In this document: piece after piece, positions 21,606 to 32,169 of the stretch | How the letters are laid out: each line of letters begins with the position of its first letter | Numbering within the stretch: position 1 is the stretch's first letter | NCBI RefSeq assembly: GCF_029407905.1 | Contig: NC_073643.1 | Coordinates: 40,768,501-40,832,500, forward strand | Source: Bubalus kerabau | Taxonomy: Eukaryota; Chordata; Mammalia; Artiodactyla; Bovidae | Reading direction: 5' to 3' | DNA: 64,000 nucleotides | Program-made: the position numbers and the translations under genes | Notes under the pieces: generated by a model | Seen by the model: the letters and a program-made list of their open reading frames with translations, nothing else | Told to the model about the DNA's origin: nothing | Database searches by the model: none

Positions 21606-21699
21606 ATGGCACGACTGAAGAGTTTCGGTTCTTTTCTTTGTTGCACTCTTTCTGAGCACTGAAGCATTCCACATATTTTGCATTGCACTGTGTGACCAG
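21606..21699 (-). CDS. PTPRG: PTPRG exon 24 (D1-D2 linker and start of D2)
   Basis: Thirty-one residues plus one base: LVTQCNAKYVECFSAQKECN, then KEKNRNSSVVP. KNRNSSVVP is the D2 counterpart of the D1 substrate-recognition loop KNRYINI. The tyrosine that stacks on phosphotyrosine is not present, another sign that D2 does not bind substrate in the usual way. Acceptor TTTCTTTCAG, donor GTAAGA. Confidence 0.96.
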
Positions 21700-23556
21700 C
21701 TGAAAGAAAAGCAGCATTTTCGTTCATTGAAAGTCTCATTCAAAGGACTATATTTGTGCATGTGTTAACTTACTGTGGCAAACATCTTTCAGTATGTACA
21801 TAAACATCAAATCATACCTTGTGTCCCCTAAACCAAGAATTCTATCTCAATAAAGCTTGGAAAGACAACAGAACAAAAACAAAGCTATAACTGATCGCAT
21901 CTGCTTGATGATCTGGCAGAAATGCCAATGATCAGATAACTGATGGCTTTTGAACGTTTCTGCACCCTAAGAACACTTTGTGTCTCACTGGTGGCACTTT
22001 TCACAACTGTCTCGGTGGACTGAGTCTTGTTTTACTTACTTTTAGGCCTTAGGTTTCTTGATGGCAGGCTCTATGTAAGCAGTATTTATTGAATAATGTG
22101 GATTGACTGAATGAATTCTTTGGATTTATTGAATTACTGTGGATTTTCCCATACACTCTCTACTAGAGTGTCTGGGAACGGTCTCCTGCTCTACCTGCTT
22201 TACAGCTACACTGTCCAGGGCCCTGGAGGCAGCCTGAGTTTCTGTTTCTTGTGTTTTCTTTCTAGGTAAGTTCTACACCTGTAAAAGAACAAACAACCCA
22301 GTCTCCTTTGATGAATTTTTTAAAACAAGGTATAAACAAATGTTTCAGGAACAAACGGCAGAATTTTAAAAATACTGGTACTCAACACTGCTATATTTAA
22401 AATGGATAATCAACAAAGAGGTATTGTAGAGTACAGGGAACTCTGCTCAGTGCTACGTGGCAGCCTGGATGGGAGGGGAGTTTGGGGGAGAATGGATACA
22501 TGTCTATATATGGCTGAGTCCTTTTGCTGTCCACCTTAAACTATCACAACATTGTTAACTGGCTATGCCCCAATAAAAAAATCATTTTTTTAACAAAATA
22601 AGTATTTTTAAAGAATTCATTTTCAACATTCAAAATAAGACACTATGTCCTCACTATTAATTAACTTAATGGTTTTTAGAGTGGGTAGGACATTGTAAAA
22701 GGAGACCTGGAAATATAAAGTTGTTATGACTGAACCTGGTGAAATTAATCTATTTTTCATTTCATATCACTTGTTATCATTTGCTTGACAGTCTCATTTC
22801 TTCAGCGGAGATTCAAAGGAAGGTTTCAGCGTCTACGGAAAGTTTTACCATGAAAATGAAAACTGCAGTGATTCATCTCATTCTTTTTATCTTGACACAA
22901 AATGAGAAACAGAACAATGTGCAAAAAAGACAGATTTTTAAAGTGTAATGAGAGACTGCTAAATAGGAGGCATTCAGTACTTTTGAGATGGCTAAACTGC
23001 TCTGACCTTAATTACTTTAATAGTTCTTATAGTCTCTCTTTTCACCTCATTTCACTCAATTCCATATAACCCTAACTGTCTTCACACCTTGTGCCCCTAT
23101 CAAAGAGAAAAAAACCCCATTTAGGAAAAATTAACCTTTTCTCTAGTTTTGTTTAGTAAGTCTTTTTTAGTTTCTAAATCATCTACTGGGATAGTCTTTC
23201 AAAGAGCTCAGCTTTTAAGATAATGTCAACAAATAGCCGTTCTTCATAAGGGTAAGATAAATTAGGTCAGAAAATTTTTGATTGGAACAACAACATATTA
23301 TGTCACTGTGGCCTGGGGCAAGTGTTTATGTTCAAATAAAGTTGTAAACTGTACAGAAGAAAATATAGCACGGCACTGTCTACTCAGACACCTACAGTCA
23401 AGTCGCAGCTTGATTTTCCCATGTATTACGTCTCAGGAGTACACAAAGTAATCCATCTCAGTCTAAACATTCATGCAAAAAAGACAAGACCCCTAAACTC
23501 AAGGCATTTCTTTACCTCCTTGCTTTTTGCCCAAAGAAATGTATTGAAAGCAGTAC
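21700..23556 (-). other. intron 23 (1.86 kb)
   Basis: Contains an L1 3'-end fragment (22385-22600). The rest (21700-22380, 22600-23556) is AT-rich, with no confident element. Confidence 0.8.
22385..22600 (+). mobile_element. L1 3' UTR fragment
   Basis: GTACAGGGAACTCTGCTCAG, GCAGCCTGGATGGGAGGGGA, AACATTGTTAACTGGCTATG, then AATAAAAAAATC: the ruminant L1 3' terminal segment. The same GCAGCCTGGATGGGAGGGGA variant occurs at 59430-59470. Confidence 0.8.
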
Positions 23557-23703
23557 CTTGAACTGTTTTTCCAGTCGTGTCTTGCCTCCTACTCCTGGTA
23601 TGAGGATGCTATTAACGTAACTGTGCAGCTGACTGGAAGACACTTCAGTCTCCTTTCCAAGAATGGCTTCCAACAAGGCATCGTGGATGAAAATGTACTG
23701 CTC
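23557..23703 (-). CDS. PTPRG: PTPRG exon 23 (end of D1, linker)
   Basis: Forty-nine residues, phase 0-0: EQYIFIHDALLEAILGKETE, VSSSQLHSYVNSILIPGVGG, KTRLEKQFK. EQYIFIHDALLEAI is the closing helix of D1, including the Q-loop glutamine that positions water for phospho-enzyme hydrolysis. The rest links to D2. Donor AAG|GTACTG is weak, and the exon can be skipped in frame. Confidence 0.96.
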
Positions 23704-24187
23704 CTACAAGGCAGAGGACATGACGGTCACCGAGGTGAGCTGTGATGGGATACCACCTGTTTCCTGCAGGAAATCTGCCTTCAAGGAGCTCCTCCCCTGG
23801 CAGGGAGCTCTCCGTGAATTCCCTCAGTACTCACTTCCTAATCCGCCAGAAGCGGCTTGAGGGCAGGGACTGCGTTGATGTCGGTTCTGTACTCCACACC
23901 ACGCTCCGAACATGCAACGGGGAAACGCGTGTTCACTGGAGGGCTTTAGAACCATCCTCTCAGGCCAGACAATGTTTAACTCCCAGAGCAACGAATACAC
24001 AGCGCTGGGTACAGTGTCCCAGCTTCATTTCACATCCACACAGAAGTGGGGAACAACCAGATATCCTCGTCAGGACACCTTCCAATCCAAACCCCTGTAG
24101 ATCTCTCCCAGCCCTGTCTGCTGCCGCTCCTTCACCCTTTCGTTCCAGCGCACGGAGACCCCACGTGGCCGCGCAGTCTCCCCTCAC
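23704..24187 (-). other. intron 22 (484 bp)
   Basis: Moderately GC-rich, no repeat recognised. Overlapping plus-strand frames (23663-24206) are antisense readings of exons 22-23 and this intron. Confidence 0.85.
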
Positions 24188-24323
24188 CTCAGTCTGGACG
24201 AGGTAGTTGCGCTGAGTCCTGATATGCTTCAGGAACCCCAGGACGTTGACTGTGCTTTTGTCTTTTATCTGCTGCAGCATGCTGTCAATGACGATGTAGG
24301 TGCCTGTCCGGCCCACACCAGCG
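24188..24323 (-). CDS. PTPRG: PTPRG exon 22 (D1 catalytic loop, GVGRTG)
   Basis: One base plus 45 residues: AGVGRTGTYIVIDSMLQQIK, DKSTVNVLGFLKHIRTQRNY, LVQTE. With the last codons of exon 21 it forms HCSAGVGRTG, the phosphate-binding P-loop, including the arginine that holds phosphate. QRNYLVQTE leads to the Q-loop. Acceptor TTTCTTCCAG, donor GTGAGG. Confidence 0.97.
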
Positions 24324-25284
24324 CTGGAAGAAAGGCAGACCTCACCTAGCACACCTGCTGCTCGACCCCAGCACGGACCGCGGAAACCATCCTCCGCCTC
24401 TCTAAGGCCCTGAGAAATAACCCTGCTGTTCGGGGGACCCAGCGCAGGTTGTGATGAATGGAGAACGTCCACAAACGACAAGAGGATCCTTCCTCCCTCT
24501 TGAGTCTTGATGAGGAGGGAAGGCTACCTTCATACCTTGCATGAAAATAGAGACTATGTATACTTAAATAAAATATATATAAGCTACACACGAGCTTTCT
24601 TGGCCCTCCTTGTAGCTCAAGCAAAAGGATCTAAGTCCATGATGCCAGGGAGTCCAAGGCATCCCTCCTGGCAGCCGCGTGCCCACACCAGAAGCACTCC
24701 TTCAGAGGCATCACCTGGCTCCCCCACTCCCCCAGCAATCCTGGGGGAGCCCATCGTCCTTTCAACACAACCGCTTTCTGCCCACCAGACTCCCCAGTGG
24801 GCTCAGTATTGGAAAGTTCCTGTTGAAAAGGATACTTTCCTTCCATAATCCAGAGGTGGACTAGGAAGAGCCCACCTGGAAAAGCCAGCCTCTTTAATCC
24901 CACATCCTAACTGTTATTTCAGAAAAATAGGGAGACCCGAGTTCTGCCATATTGAACAACAAACTTCTTTTGGGCAGAATCTCTGCTCCCATCCCCCTAG
25001 CAGGTTCCCCGTCTGACACAACTCTGCTGAGACACAAGCTCTCTGGTAGACTCTCTCTTCTGTTTTAGTGATTGTAAATGGATTAGCAAATATGGAGAGT
25101 TCTTGTGGCACTCTAAACAGAAGACAGGCTCCAACTCCCGCTGCTCTGTGGGTGCCTATTAAGGGAGCTGCCCCAAAGAAGTGCCAAGGAAGCTGTGCAG
25201 CCATGTAACACACATCACAGAGGCAGCAACATCTGTCTGAACGCCCAAGCCAAGCAATCCAGTATGGCTCAGGAAACTCAAACA

Positions 25285-25440
25285 AGGGCTCTGTATCAAA
25301 CTAGAGGGGCGGGATGGGGCGGGAGATGGGAGGGAGGTTCAAAAGGGAGGGGATATATGTATACCTATGGCTGACTCATGTTGAGGTTTGACAGAAACAA
25401 ATTTCTGCAAAGCAATTATCCTTCAATAAATAAAAAAATA
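25285..25440 (+). mobile_element. L1 3' UTR end
   Basis: GGGATATATGTATACCTATG, GCTGACTCATGTTGAGGTTT, CAAAGCAATTATCCTTCAAT and an AAATAAAAAAATA tail: a common ruminant L1 terminal subfamily. Confidence 0.75.
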
Positions 25441-25476
25441 CACTGAAAGCATTTTTAAACAACCAGCTGAGGTTGA

Positions 25477-25672
25477 TTTCCAGGTGGCTCAGTGTAAAGA
25501 ATCCGCCTGCCAATGCAGGAGACACAAGAGACATGGGTTCGATCCCAGGGTCGGGGAGATTCCCCTGAAGAAGGAAATGGCAACCCACTCTAGTATTCTT
25601 GCTTGAGAAACCCCACGGGCAGAGGAGCCTGGAGGGTATGGGATCGTAGAGTTGGACACAACTGAGCATTAA
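25477..25672 (+). mobile_element. Bov-tA-type SINE
   Basis: GATTTCCAGGTGGCTCAGTG head, GGTTCGATCCCAGGGTCGGG, GTATTCTTGCTTGAGAAACC, TTGGACACAACTGAGCATTA tail. Confidence 0.9.
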
Positions 25673-25884
25673 TGTTACTATTTACTAAGGTTGTTTAAGG
25701 TAGTTTAGAAGGGAAAACAGGCTTTTTATGTGCTTTACAAAGGTATTTTATATAGTACCTGTAAGCTGAAAGCCTTTCACCCAGAAAATAAATACTATTC
25801 TTTGGAGAAACCCTACAGAAAAGCCATATTCAAAAACTCAAAAGCTCCTCAATGCTCTGTGGTGCCCTAAATGGAAAGGAAATC

Positions 25885-25995
25885 CAAAAAACAGGGGATA
25901 TATGTATACACATAGCTGATTCACTTTGCTGTACAGCAAAAACTAACAAACACTCTAAAGCAACTATACTTCACTAAAAATTAAAAACCAAACCA
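25885..25995 (+). mobile_element. L1 3' UTR end
   Basis: GGGGATATATGTATACACAT, AGCTGATTCACTTTGCTGTA, AAGCAACTATACTTCACTAA, then an A-rich tail. Confidence 0.75.
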
Positions 25996-26328
25996 AAAAA
26001 AAAAGCCTCAAAGTTTATAGTGTGGGAAGTTCTAAAGTTGTGTTTAAGGTTTTTATATATTAGGAGCTACCAACAATTGCCTTATAAAATAATGCTGGAT
26101 TTTATCAATAATGAGATGGTGTTATCAAAACTGGAGACTCATCCTCAAAGAGTTCATTCTGTTTTACCCTAACAAGCAGCAGCTGCTTTCTTACTATTAG
26201 AGGACTATAGTGACCTCCTGTAACCCTCACAAGTCTCCGTGGTCCCAGTTTGGGGTGGAAGACTCTAGTTCGGTGTCAGAGCAGAGGCAGGCCCGCAGCC
26301 CCTGCCTCCCCAGTCGGGCGGTCCTCAC

Positions 26329-26501
26329 CTGCAGTGCACCAGGACAGGCCCCATCTCCGGCGTGCGGGCTGCCGAGGACCTCCTCACGAAGGTCAGCACT
26401 GGGAGGGCGTACTCCGGAACTCCCATGTCGGGCCACTGCGTGTAGTGGTACTGGATCACTACACGTTCATTCTGCCGCCCCTTGGGATTTCCCTTCTGCC
26501 C
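26329..26501 (-). CDS. PTPRG: PTPRG exon 21 (D1 WPD loop and catalytic Cys)
   Basis: Fifty-seven residues plus two bases: GQKGNPKGRQNERVVIQYHY, TQWPDMGVPEYALPVLTFVR, RSSAARTPEMGPVLVHC, then AG of Ser. The general acid Asp of WPD is codon 26427-26429, and the catalytic Cys of VHC is codon 26331-26333, so D1 has its full catalytic set. TPEM replaces remembered human MPET in the surface linker. This is the most GC-rich exon here. Acceptor TTTCTCTTAG, donor GTGAGG. Confidence 0.97.
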
Positions 26502-28643
26502 CTAAGAGAAAGGCGAGAAAGCATGTCTTTAAGCCTACAGTGGGCATTCTAGATGAAGATGCTGTAAGGATGGCAGGAATCCCAACCTCTGTTCTCATTC
26601 GCCCTAACTGCTGATATCCTCTCTGAGGTCCTCTCAGGCCACAAATGAGGACATGACCCAGCTGGATGAGAAGGCTCAGATACCTCATAGAAGAGAACAT
26701 GATTTCATTCTGCACCAAGAATGAATGTTTCATATTTCATTTTTCTGGATCTGCTATCCAAAGAGCTCAGTAATTTGCCTACAAGGTTTCTATTTCCTAG
26801 GTGCTTCCCTGATGGCTCAGCAGTCAAGAATCCACCTGCCAGTGCAGGAGACGCGAGGTTCTATCTCTGGGTCAGGAAGATCCCCTGGAGAAAGGAATGG
26901 CAACCCGCTCCAGTATTCTTGCCTGGGAAATCCCATGGATAGAGGAGCCTGGCGGGCTGCAGTCCATGGGGTTGCAAAGAGTCTGACACAACTTAGCAAC
27001 TAAACAACAACTTCCATTTCCTGACTTCCTGCCCCAGCTCCTCTGACTCTGCGCCAGGACTCCCATTCCTTCTCCACTGTCCAGGCTGATCCTTTAGGAG
27101 CCGCAGGGCACGTGCTTGCAACCTCCAGGAAGTGTGGGGAAGATCCTTTTCAACGTCCAGAGTCCAAGGCAACAGTCAATTTATCTGTCCCTTTCAAAAT
27201 GAATTTTTGAGAGTTGTTTTCCTTTAAGTGGCTGAACTTTTTACATTTCAACTTTGGTTGACAGTCTTCTTCAAATAGATCAGTTTCTGTGATGTGTTCT
27301 TTATTATTATTACCAATACTTGTAAACTTTAAAAATGTTTTTGATGATTCAGGGTCATGAATCCATCGACATTGAACACTGTAGGGTGCTTGGCCCTGTG
27401 CTACAGGGCTTGGATGTCCTTGATTATCAATTCCCCAGTTACCTCTCCTTTTCCTTTTTCTTCCTCATTTTCAGTTCCTACTGTCAGTGTGCAAAACGCC
27501 AGACATTCCTATTTGACATCCTCCTCTGACTTAAGGCATTTCTAACATAAGAGTAAGTGGGCCACATTTAAATACCTAAGGTGTTTCCATGCCTAATGGA
27601 CATTATACTTCATGAGTATAAACTGGTTATTGGTTAGCTTGAACCAACTAACAGCTCTGGTGTAGAGAACATAGATAAAGACAGTGCTACTGATCTTTAT
27701 GTATAATACTTCTGCCATTCTTGGGAAGAAAAATACACATGGAAAGGACTGTTAACCCTAGACCATGAATGGGCTTCAGAGCCACTGAAATGGTATACAA
27801 AAACCTGAGTAAATGTGAATTCTTCTGGGGCAAGAGGCAGACAGTTTTATCGCATTCCCAAAGACGTCCAAGCCTAGAAAAATAAATGAACCATTGCTAC
27901 CAACAGCTGCCTACCTAAGCCTCCACAGAGTAAGTAACACTCCACACTGTCCTAATGAGCATCTGTCCTGAGTTCCCAGGACTGCTAGAGTGATCTATGA
28001 GTCTCAGTGGGACAGTGGATTTTCAACAAGAGGAACTGAGAAAACTTGAAAGCGGCATTTCCACAAGGGTGATTCTCAGGATGGTAAGAGTTCTTTAGTG
28101 TTAAATCACATTAGGAAACACGACAGAGTTATATTGGTTTCCTTACTCTGGCACACTGGGTACTTGTTTTCCTTGTAAATTTTTAAGGAGGAATTCAGGC
28201 TCATGTGGCACTCATTTTCCACACTGAATCACAGAATTTGAGTTTTGCAAATGTGTCCTCGGGACACATGTTGGGAAACAATGCTTTAAATCCTTCAGAA
28301 AATTAGATTTAAAAACCTAAATTACCAAACAGATGCTGCCATATTTGCTGGTTACCAAAACCTCAGAGGACCTTTTGTCCCTCCCCTACTCCAAATGAAG
28401 CCTCCTTCATGAAGAGATTAAAGAACTCAGTCAGGCCAGTTAAATTCTATTATGTGCTCTGCCAATATCTTTCACACCATACATTGATGTCAATCAAGAG
28501 AGTTGTGAAAAAACGTTTCAAAAATACTTAAAAAAAAAAAAAAAAACACCAAGTTGGTTATGAGAGTTGGCCTTGGTCGCACAGTGATTTTCATACTAGT
28601 TTAAAAAGAGACGCCCTGGCAGCCCACCCAACCCCTTCAATAC
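26502..28643 (-). other. intron 20 (2.1 kb)
   Basis: One SINE (26800-27011) and a run of 18 A near 28530-28547. Otherwise nothing recognised in 27012-28525. Confidence 0.8.
26800..27011 (+). mobile_element. Bov-tA-type SINE
   Basis: GTGCTTCCCTGATGGCTCAG head, GCGGGCTGCAGTCCATGGGG, tail CTTAGCAACTAAACAACAAC. Confidence 0.92.
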
Positions 28644-28778
28644 CTTCTTCACTTTTGTATTTCTGACTGAGAAACGACGAACAGTGTAGCAGGCATGTAC
28701 TTTTGTGCTCTTCAGGGTGACAATAACGTTTCCATACTCCTCACTGTTCTCGGTGGGCCAGTACTGATCACATTTTCG
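28644..28778 (-). CDS. PTPRG: PTPRG exon 20 (D1)
   Basis: Forty-five residues, phase 0-0: RKCDQYWPTENSEEYGNVIV, TLKSTKVHACYTVRRFSVRN, TKVKK. It contains KCDQYWP, the conserved segment after the central DFWRMIW helix. Three Ile-to-Val changes against remembered human sequence. Acceptor TTTTTTGCAG is strong; donor AAG|GTATTG is weak, and loss of the exon would not shift the frame. Confidence 0.96.
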
Positions 28779-29185
28779 CTGCAAAAAAGATAAACAAAAA
28801 AAGTTGTAAATTATAACTACAATCGATACCACAATGCCACTGTTGGTAATACCACAGTGCCACTGCGGTTTCAAATAGCACCGTTGAAACACAGGTACTC
28901 TCACCACGTGGCTGACTAAATCAGGAGTGAATGGGCTGCAGTCCTTGCAGGCAGTTGCGACCCCTGCAGAGGTTAATCTTGGGACACGTGTGGGCTAGAT
29001 CATTTGAGGACTGGGCCTAGTATTTGTGACCATTCTGCATCTCACGATGTACTTTAAAGAGGGTCTAAGAAGAGTCGAGTCCTGTATATTTGACCCATAC
29101 GAAGTGTGGGTATGTTACCAAGGAAGATTAAGTATCATTTGGGAGGTTGGCCTGCATTCACAGGTAAAAGAAAAGTCCCTTGCGG

Positions 29186-29315
29186 GACTTCCCTGGTGGT
29201 CCAGTGGTTAACACTCTGCACTTGCAATGCAGGGGGTGCAGGTCGGATCCCTCACCAGGGAACTAAGATCCAATATGCCATACCATATGTGGCTAAATAC
29301 ACGAAGCGGGGGGAA
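29186..29315 (+). mobile_element. CHR-type tRNA-derived SINE
   Basis: GGACTTCCCTGGTGGTCCAG, TGGTTAACACTCTGCACTTG, CACCAGGGAACTAAGATCCA, ending in a short 3' part. Flanks GAAAAGTCCCTTG and GGAAAGTCTCTTG look like a diverged target-site duplication. Confidence 0.9.
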
Positions 29316-29323
29316 AAGGGAAA

Positions 29324-29656
29324 GTCTCTTGTAACTGTGAGAGCCTTTGTGTTAAAAACTGGTCACCAATTTTGACTCCATGAAGTGAGGCAGTAGTGAT
29401 TCTGAGGAGGGACTAGAGCCTGGAACCTTATTCTATTTCATTCCATTAATTAATTAATAACTAATGTAAGTTCAAAATCCGATCAAGTTAAACTGTGACT
29501 CATCGTCTTTAAAAAAGATTCTCTTAGAGACGGTCGAGGTGTTTAAGCAGTCTTTACTCCCCTGGATTTGAACTACTAGTATTTCCTCGACTATACGCTG
29601 CGTTTCTTCCACCGTCCCTACTTTTGTCTTTCTTCCCACTGTACTTAGAATGTCCT
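29324..29656. repeat. diverged duplicate, copy B
   Basis: Partner of 5563-5880, same orientation. It has a small AT-rich insert (ATTAATTAATTAATAACTAA, near 29447-29466) not present in copy A. Beyond 29600 the sequence continues as L2-like 3' text (TTTCATTGCTTAAATCTCAC, CTCAAACATTAGCTC) to about 29810, while copy A stops at an L1 fragment. Confidence 0.75.
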
Positions 29657-30044
29657 TCCTTCTCTTTTCACATCTGTGTGACTCTTATGCCTTCTCTTTC
29701 ATTGCTTAAATCTCACCTCAAACATTAGCTCTTTAAAAAGTTATCTGTACTACAGAATATGTCCATGCATTTTGCAGCATCCTCCTAATTAATACCTTAT
29801 TCATCTTTTTTAAAAAGACTTTTATAAATGTATTGTTAATCTATTTGAGAAAGGCAGATTAACACCTAAAGATAACCTGTTCACCTTGATCATCATGTTT
29901 AACCCCCTCTGGAAAGTGCCCACTTTCCTGGCATGGTGGACACTTCTCATTTCTCTAATCTTCTGGCCTTATCAAGTTTCTGCCCTACAGCAGACACTCC
30001 ACAAGTAATTTTTTGAGTGAAGGTACATGAGTAAAAGTTCTTAC

Positions 30045-30179
30045 TCTTCCTTTTTCCACAAGGTTCGTAATCATGACAATGATTCCAGTGTTTTGTTCCC
30101 AAATCATTCTCCAGAAATCTTCAAACGTGGACTTTAACGGTCCCTGGGTGGCGATGTAGGCTTTCGCTTTGTTGTAACC
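30045..30179 (-). CDS. PTPRG: PTPRG exon 19 (D1 core)
   Basis: Forty-five residues, phase 0-0: GYNKAKAYIATQGPLKSTFE, DFWRMIWEQNTGIIVMITNL, VEKGR. AYIATQGPL and DFWRMIWEQN are hallmark motifs of classical PTP domains. The acceptor (CATCTTTGAAG) has purines beside AG. Together with the 187-bp intron upstream this suggests recognition by intron definition. Donor GTAAGA. Confidence 0.97.
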
Positions 30180-30366
30180 CTTCAAAGATGACACAGCACA
30201 GTGAGATGAAGGCAGTACCACAGCCCGGTTAATAATTCAAGCGCCTTCCATACTGAATAGGCTGTGTTTTTCATGAAAGCTCTGTGCAGTATGAAAACAC
30301 ATTCAACCGTCTCAGCAGCACCCTTCATTTATCAGAAACAGGTTTAGGAAAACATTTCTGACTTAC

Positions 30367-30449
30367 ATCGACATAGTTTGCATTAATGTAGTCGCTGTGC
30401 TTAGAGTCTTTTCCTGGTAAAGGTCTTAACTTCACCCTACTGTGATCAT
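30367..30449 (-). CDS. PTPRG: PTPRG exon 18 (D1)
   Basis: Two bases completing Tyr, then 27 residues: DHSRVKLRPLPGKDS, KHSDYINANYVD. DYINANYVDG is a canonical PTP motif, completed by the first residue of exon 19. It is separated from exon 19 by the shortest intron in the window (187 bp, 30180-30366). Acceptor CCCTCTATAG, donor GTAAGT. Confidence 0.96.
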
Positions 30450-32169
30450 CTATAGAGGGTAAGAAAGAAAAAAAAGCAAAAACAAAATGTATGATTCAAA
30501 AACTAGCAGCATTCTGAAGCACACAACAAAGCAGAGAGGCAACGTGGCATCTCCCAGAGGGCCCTGGGAAAGCTTTTGGCAAAAGAACAACTAAAACGTC
30601 AAAGCTACAGCATTGGGACCCCTCTGCATATCACGGGGACACTCCCACCGCATGCTCTGATCTGTGAGTGCTGATATGCAAGAAATGCAAATAGTGGTCC
30701 TTATTAGTTCATGTAAAATGATTCAAGATGCAACCCTCTGAAATTCCCTTATCCTACATTTTAAAACAAGTTTCCAAGATCTTTGATTACCTATGTTCCA
30801 TCCCCTCTCCACTGATACAGATATAAAAAGGTGATTATTATATCAAGTCCAGAACATCAATTTTTAGGAGATGCCACTCAGCTGGACTCCCCACCACCCC
30901 AGTAGACCCTGAGTAACTGAGGGAACTGGAGCTTGCTTCTCAGAGTAATCTCAACGCAGGCATCTGAAGTCCGTGATCAGATTCAAGACCCACTTAACCT
31001 TTGCCTATGAACAAAAGGTGAGTGCTGATATGTGCCTCTGGTTGTCCAACAGAAGGAGCTTGTATTTATAAGGTAACAAACAGAAGAAAGCTGAGGTCAT
31101 ACTTTTTTTTCCCCCCTCTAGCTAGAAAGAGAATGGGCAAAAGCTGATTTACATTTCTATTTATAATCATGATCATAAAAGGCTAGTTCGAAAAGAAGTC
31201 CAATGAGTGGATTAGCATGGACATTACTGACCTCAGACTACTTCATGCACTTCTGGAAAGCCCTCCACATTCTTGAACTCTGAACTGCTTTTGTGCTGAG
31301 AAACGCACAGGCTGCAGTGAATCTAAACAGGGGCTGCCTGTTGAATCTAAACAGGGGCCCCACATGAAAATATTCTCTTAAAGCATCCGGATTCAAACTC
31401 TGTAGCATTATATTGTTATCTCACAGACTGACAAATAAGAACACATACTCAAGTTGCATTCTTCATAGTCAATCAAAAAGGTCAAAGACTGGCTAAAAAA
31501 GATAAATACTGGAGGTGGCATACACGTCTGCTTTGAAAGCTGTGATGGTTCCATGAGAAAAGGCTCTTCCTATATTGTGTATCCAGCACATTCATGGACT
31601 AATTCTACTTGTTCCATGACACTTCCATGCTATTCTCTGCTATATGAAAGCATTAATATAGGGGAAGACCTAAGTGATGGGTGATGTGCCCAGAATCTGA
31701 CCAAGGAGCCGAGATAGTACCAAAACCTAACTCTCTGAACTTGTGAAAATAAAACACCCGATTTGAATTTGTGAACATTATACCTCAAGTAACTTGTGAA
31801 AGTACAAACACATCTAACCAGAAATGGCTTGAGCACATCACACAGAGTTGCTCTGACTTCCTCCCTCTTTGCCACATACTTTTAGCTAAGGCAGTGAGGT
31901 CACTAAAGTAGACGCTGCCATGGTGGAGAGAGTGATGTGGACATATGTGAGGCATGTATGTATGTATATCTCTGCCTGACTGCTGTGGTCAGAAATGAGG
32001 TCTGCAGATGGACAATTCCTCACAGTCTCAGAGAATTGAGCCTTGACTGAGCTGATCAACAAACACTGCCCGAGTCAATCCATCCAAAGACTGGTGAGAA
32101 AAGAAAAGTTTGACTCTTCTTCCTTGTTCTCTTTTTCTCCTTCTCTCAGATAACTGAAACAAATACTCT

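Larger units (their letters stand above)
24324..26328 (-). other. intron 21 (2.0 kb)
   Basis: Carries two L1 3'-end fragments and one SINE. 24324-25280 shows no recognised repeat. Confidence 0.8.
28779..30044 (-). other. intron 19 (1.27 kb)
   Basis: Contains a CHR-type SINE (29186-29315) directly beside duplicate copy B (29324-29656) and L2-like sequence to about 29810. Confidence 0.8.

Noticed and set aside
23742..24206. 154-aa plus-strand frame
   Set aside because: Mostly the reverse strand of intron 22, extending into PTPRG exon 22; no own features.
26210..26614. 134-aa plus-strand frame
   Set aside because: Antisense of PTPRG exon 21, whose high GC content leaves few stops.
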